NCBI GenBank assembly: GCA_904502055.1
Contig: CAJGDZ010000002.1
Coordinates: 1 to 34,905, forward strand
DNA from: an uncultured Clostridia bacterium
Lineage (GTDB): Bacteria; Bacillota; Clostridia; Oscillospirales; CAG-272
DNA length: 34,905 bases
Reading direction: 5' to 3'
The position numbers and the translations under genes were made by a program. The notes under the pieces are model-generated. The model saw only the letters and a list, made by a program, of their open reading frames with translations. It had not been told where the DNA came from and searched no databases. Shown piece after piece: positions 32,080 to 34,905 of the stretch; positions within the stretch are counted from its first letter, which is position 1; every line of letters begins with the position of its first letter.

Positions 32080-32108
32080 TTTACTTTTATTATGGGTCTT
32101 GCTATAAT
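32080..32108 (+). promoter_or_regulatory. Promoter of the candidate small RNA
   Basis: TTTACT (32080-32085), 17-base spacer, TATAAT (32103-32108), with an extended TGC. A terminator ends only about 95 bases downstream, and no protein gene lies between. Confidence 0.65.
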
Positions 32109-32114
32109 AAATAC

Positions 32115-32209
32115 AGAACGCGCGAGATGCGTAAAAGAATTCGAAAATTGTGTTATAACCCCTTTCCCCTTTCCCTTGGCTACTGCCGTTTTGGCAGTAG
32201 CCATTTTTT
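32115..32209 (+). ncRNA. Candidate C-rich small regulatory RNA
   Basis: A transcript of about 95 bases is predicted from the promoter at 32080-32108 to a strong terminator: TGGCTACTGCC (32177-32187), loop GTTTT, GGCAGTAGCCA (32193-32203), T6. Just before the hairpin is an unpaired run CCCCTTTCCCCTTTCCC (32159-32175). It can pair with the ribosome sites of the flanking paralogs: GGGAAAGG at 28669-28676 and GGAAAGGG at 33948-33955, and less well with GAAAGG before paralogs 2 and 3. C-rich loops that block Shine-Dalgarno sequences are typical of Firmicute regulatory RNAs such as RsaE/RoxS. Function is inference. Confidence 0.5.
32177..32209 (+). terminator. Rho-independent terminator of the small RNA candidate
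   Basis: A perfect 11-pair stem with a GTTTT loop and T6 tail. It could also stop transcripts running on from paralog 2. Confidence 0.88.
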
Positions 32210-32234
32210 GAAGGAAATTCTTGTTAAAATAAAC

Positions 32235-32263
32235 TTGTCAAAACGTGTATTTTGTGTTAAAAT
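32235..32263 (+). promoter_or_regulatory. Promoter of paralog 3
   Basis: TTGTCA (32235-32240), 17-base spacer, TAAAAT (32258-32263), with an extended TGT. Confidence 0.7.
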
Positions 32264-32308
32264 AGGTATGGATGGAACGTTTCTTAAAAAAAGAAAGGAA
32301 GAAAAACA

Positions 32309-33811
32309 ATGAAAATGGTAAGAATTACGGCAGGGATCCTGGTGCTTTTGATGCTGCTCGGTTCGCTTGTCGCGTGTGGCGGCACCCCTGCGGAGACCGA
32401 AGAAAGGGGAAGTGCAACGAGACCTGCGGCAGATGAGGACGAGGTGCAGGACACCGTTCCCGACGACCTTCGATTTGACGGAGAGACCGTTACCTTTCTG
32501 ATCCGTGACAACAAGGATCAGTACAAGTATGAGCTTGCTTGCGAGGAGCTTCTCAACAATCCGCTTTACGATGCCATACATTATCGGAATATCGATGTGG
32601 AGACCCGACTGGGTCTTAAGTTCAAGACCGTGGGTCAGAATGGCGCGTATACCAATTTCAGCAAGTGGAATGAGGTGCTCTCGACCTCGGTGCTGACCAA
32701 CACCGGCGATTTTGACGGCGCGGCGTTTTATCTTTCCACGGGAAGCGCGCTTGCCAAGGACGGCATTTATTACAATCTGCTTTCGCTTACCGACTATGAG
32801 GGCGGTTATCTGAACCTTGAAAAGCCCTGGTGGAACCAGACGCTGGTCGATGAGCTTGCCGCGTACAGCACGCTCTTTTTTGCGGGCGGCTCGCTGACCA
32901 TCAGCGAGGTGGACGACGGCGCTTGTATTTTCTTTAACCGCGACCTCTTTAATCAGCTTTATCCCGAGGACAGAGACACGGCACTCTATCAGCTGGTACG
33001 TGACGGCAAGTGGACGGCAGACAAGATGGCGAGCTACGTTGCGGGGGCCTGGACCGATATGAATTCCAACGGTGCGATCGATGACGGCGACGTAGTCGGA
33101 ACCCGTATCCACGCCATTGGCAAGTCGGCGGGCATTATGGACGCGTGGGTGGTGGCCATGGGTCTGCGCCTGACCGAGACCAACGTGTACGGCGAGCCCG
33201 AGATCGCCCTTTTGAACAGTAACATTCTTCCTGCCTACGAAAAGGTGCGCGGCGTGTTCGGCAACAATCCCGGTGCGCTTCTCGTGGCTGAAATGGGCGG
33301 TGAGACCGACCTCAAGAACGGCAATATGCTGTTCAAGACCGCCACCTTCCACCACGGTGTGGAGATGAAGGAGTCGGTGGTGAACTACGGCGTGCTTCCC
33401 ATCCCGAAGCTTGACGAGGAGCAGACAGAATATTATACCGGATTCGGCAACGAGGCCTCTGCCGTTGCCATTTGCTCCAATCTCACGGATGACAGAGCCG
33501 CTATGGTGAGCGCGGTGCTCGAGCTTTTGTCGGCCGAGGGCTACAAGCAGGTCATTCCGGTCTACTACGGAACCGTTCTGAAGGGGCACTACTCGCGTGA
33601 GCAGGCGGATGCCGAGATGTACGATAAGATCCTTGGATCCTTTGTGTTCTCCTTCGGCTTTGCTTACTCCAGCCAGAGCCTTGGCGGCATCGGAAGCATC
33701 TTCCGCGATCTTTCGCCCACCTTTGATATGCAGAATCATATCGACAGTAACAAGGAAACGTGGAATACCAAGCTGACCGAGCTTTTGGAGGCTCTGGAGG
33801 CCATTTCGTAG
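32309..33811 (+). CDS. Extracellular solute-binding lipoprotein, paralog 3
   Basis: A 500-residue lipoprotein of the same family. The signal peptide ends at Cys23 (LVAC). It keeps DTVPDDLRFDGETVTFLIRDN, VLSTSVLTNTGDFDGAAFYLSTG, KPWWNQTLVDELAAYSTLFFAGGSLT, the EF-hand-like DMNSNGAIDDGD, and the C-terminal FRDLSPTFDMQNHIDSNKETW. It ends in a genuine TAG stop closely followed by a terminator, which shows that TAG is normally a stop in this genome. AAAGGAAG precedes the start. Confidence 0.83.
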   Translation: MKMVRITAGILVLLMLLGSLVACGGTPAETEERGSATRPAADEDEVQDTVPDDLRFDGETVTFLIRDNKDQYKYELACEELLNNPLYDAIHYRNIDVETRLGLKFKTVGQNGAYTNFSKWNEVLSTSVLTNTGDFDGAAFYLSTGSALAKDGIYYNLLSLTDYEGGYLNLEKPWWNQTLVDELAAYSTLFFAGGSLTISEVDDGACIFFNRDLFNQLYPEDRDTALYQLVRDGKWTADKMASYVAGAWTDMNSNGAIDDGDVVGTRIHAIGKSAGIMDAWVVAMGLRLTETNVYGEPEIALLNSNILPAYEKVRGVFGNNPGALLVAEMGGETDLKNGNMLFKTATFHHGVEMKESVVNYGVLPIPKLDEEQTEYYTGFGNEASAVAICSNLTDDRAAMVSAVLELLSAEGYKQVIPVYYGTVLKGHYSREQADAEMYDKILGSFVFSFGFAYSSQSLGGIGSIFRDLSPTFDMQNHIDSNKETWNTKLTELLEALEAIS

Positions 33812-33821
33812 CCTGTTTTTG

Positions 33822-33854
33822 AAGCTGTTGTCCCAAAAGGGCAACAGCTTTTTT
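33822..33854 (+). terminator. Rho-independent terminator after paralog 3
   Basis: AAGCTGTTG and CCC (33822-33834, one bulged T) pair with GGG and CAACAGCTT (33839-33850), followed by TTTT. It ends the paralog 3 transcript before the next promoter. Confidence 0.83.
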
Positions 33855-33878
33855 GTTAAAGAAAAAACGAAAAAGCCC

Positions 33879-33907
33879 TTGCCAAAATTCGGGTTTTGTG
33901 ATATAAT
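33879..33907 (+). promoter_or_regulatory. Promoter of paralog 4
   Basis: TTGCCA (33879-33884), 17-base spacer, TATAAT (33902-33907), with an extended TGA. The GTGATATAAT string is identical to the -10 region of paralog 1. Confidence 0.78.
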
Positions 33908-33962
33908 ATCAAAACAATGACAATTTCAGCTTGAAATTAGTACATAAGGAAAGGGAAAAATT

Positions 33963-34905
33963 ATGAAATTTGTACGAGTTTTGGCTCTCCTTCTGGTGCT
34001 TTTGATGCTGCTGCCGGCCTATGCCGCCTGCGGTGATAAGCCCGAGGAGACGACGAAGGCTCCGCAGAGCAACGTAGACGATGACCGTGACGGCGAGCAG
34101 GATACGGTTCCCGCTGACCTCAAGTACAACGGTGAGACGATTACGTTTTTGGTGCGCGGCGGCTCCAACATGAATCAGTATGAGCTGGCTTGTGAGGATT
34201 TGATCAACGATCCGGTTTACGACGCCATCCATTACCGTAACATTGACGTAGAGAACCGTCTTGGCGTCAAGGTCAAGGCCGTTGCCCGAAACGACGAGTT
34301 CCCCTACACGGATTGGAACAACGCGCTTTAGGTATCGGTGCTTACCAACACCGGTGACTACGACGGTGCGGCCTTCTATCTGTCGGCGGGCACCTCGCTT
34401 GCCAAGGAGGGCATCTATTACAACCTTCTTTCTCTTACGAAGGAGGAGGGTGGCTACCTCAACTTTGAGAAGCCCTGGTGGAACAGCTCCATGGTGGATG
34501 AGCTCAGCGTTTACGGCGCAATGTTCTTCGCCGGAGGCTCGCTGACCATTACACAGGCGGCCAGCGGTGTATGCGTGTTCTTCAACCGCGACCTCTTCAA
34601 CCAGAAGTATCCCGATGACAGAGACTCCACGCTTTACCAGCTGGTAAGAGATGGCCAGTGGACGGCTGACAAGATGACCTACTATGTTTCCAACTGCTGG
34701 GATGACCTCAACTCCGACGGTCTTGTAGGCCCCGGTGACGTTGTAGGTATCAAGAGCCTTGGTAACGCGGCCGGTCAGATGGACGCGTGGGTTCTGGCTA
34801 TGGGTCTGGATTTCACGAGAACCGACGTGTTCGGTGAGCCCGAGCTGGTTCTCTTTAACAGCCACACCGTTCCCGCTTACGAGAAGGTGCGCGGCATCTT
34901 TAACA
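33963..34905 (+). pseudogene. Solute-binding lipoprotein paralog 4, interrupted by in-frame TAG and cut by window end
   Basis: A fourth paralog with its own promoter, ribosome site (GGAAAGGG, 7 bases before ATG) and signal peptide ending at Cys23 (AYAAC). After 122 codons, TAG (34329-34331) interrupts the frame. The same frame then continues open to the window end with full family similarity: VSVLTNTGDYDGAAFYLSAG, KPWWNSSMVDEL, FFAGGSLTITQ and LVRDGQWTADKMT. In the paralogs the TAG position is a serine after A/T/V-L, encoded TCG in paralog 1, so one C-to-A change explains it. It is either a recent nonsense mutation, an error in the sequence, or a suppressed codon. The EF-hand-like loop is weaker here (DLNSDGLVGPGD). 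Confidence 0.8.

Noticed and set aside
34329..34331. TAG as evidence of genome-wide stop-codon recoding
   Set aside because: Paralog 3 ends in TAG followed closely by a terminator, and other genes use TAA or TGA normally. A local change is simpler.

Overview
The window looks like the chromosome of a Gram-positive, probably gut-dwelling anaerobe of the Clostridia (Bacillota). The evidence is A/T-rich intergenic DNA between G/C-richer genes, near-consensus TTGACA-17-TATAAT promoters, strong AGGAG ribosome sites, Rho-independent terminators, lipoproteins with Thr/Pro/Glu-rich linkers, and oxygen-independent flavin/Fe-S redox genes. No rRNA, tRNA, CRISPR array, phage or insertion sequence was found. 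Family names come from recognised motifs only; no database search was possible.

Layout. (1) 1-10557: a structured intergenic repeat, an RpiR-type regulator on the minus strand, and a divergent eight-gene catabolic operon: GlcD-like FAD oxidase, Fe-S partner, class II aldolase, PfkB kinase, IolB-like isomerase, FGGY kinase, fused EtfB-EtfA, and an L-fucose/arabinose-isomerase-like protein. It resembles the lower half of inositol catabolism joined to its own ETF-linked dehydrogenase, without IolG, IolE or IolD. (2) 10592-11659: an AEC-family transporter with its own promoter. (3) 11648-15045, minus: a cytosolic beta-lactamase-fold hydrolase coupled to a beta-helix glycosidase-like protein, with a cre-like site upstream. 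(4) 15195-17061, minus: a PadR/DUF1700/DUF4097 cassette with ATGA overlaps. (5) 17177-21073, minus: a possible small peptide, a PsiE-like membrane protein, an EamA transporter, an SGNH-like lipoprotein, and GMP synthase lacking its glutaminase domain. (6) 21212-24872: a PMCA-type calcium P-type ATPase and a FrmB-like esterase. (7) 24871-26440, minus: a HAD phosphatase and an AraC-type regulator. (8) 26501-28479: a Thr-rich lipoprotein coupled to an S26 signal-peptidase-like protein, then MntP directly behind a terminator. (9) 28524-34905: four tandem paralogous solute-binding lipoproteins, the fourth interrupted by an in-frame TAG and cut by the window end, with a candidate C-rich small RNA between the second and third.

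How the genes may work together. The operon can be read as oxidation of a sugar-like hydroxy compound by the FAD enzyme, with electrons passing to the fused ETF, followed by isomerisation, phosphorylation and aldol cleavage to a triose phosphate plus a short aldehyde. RpiR would sense a phosphorylated intermediate. The substrate cannot be read from sequence. The solute-binding protein array has no permease in the window and presumably feeds ABC permeases encoded elsewhere.

The points most worth a second look are the redox-plus-sugar operon, the Fe-S protein that has lost the cysteines of both CCG domains, the compact EtfBA fusion, the C-rich small RNA beside the solute-binding genes, and the single-base amber codon in the fourth solute-binding gene.
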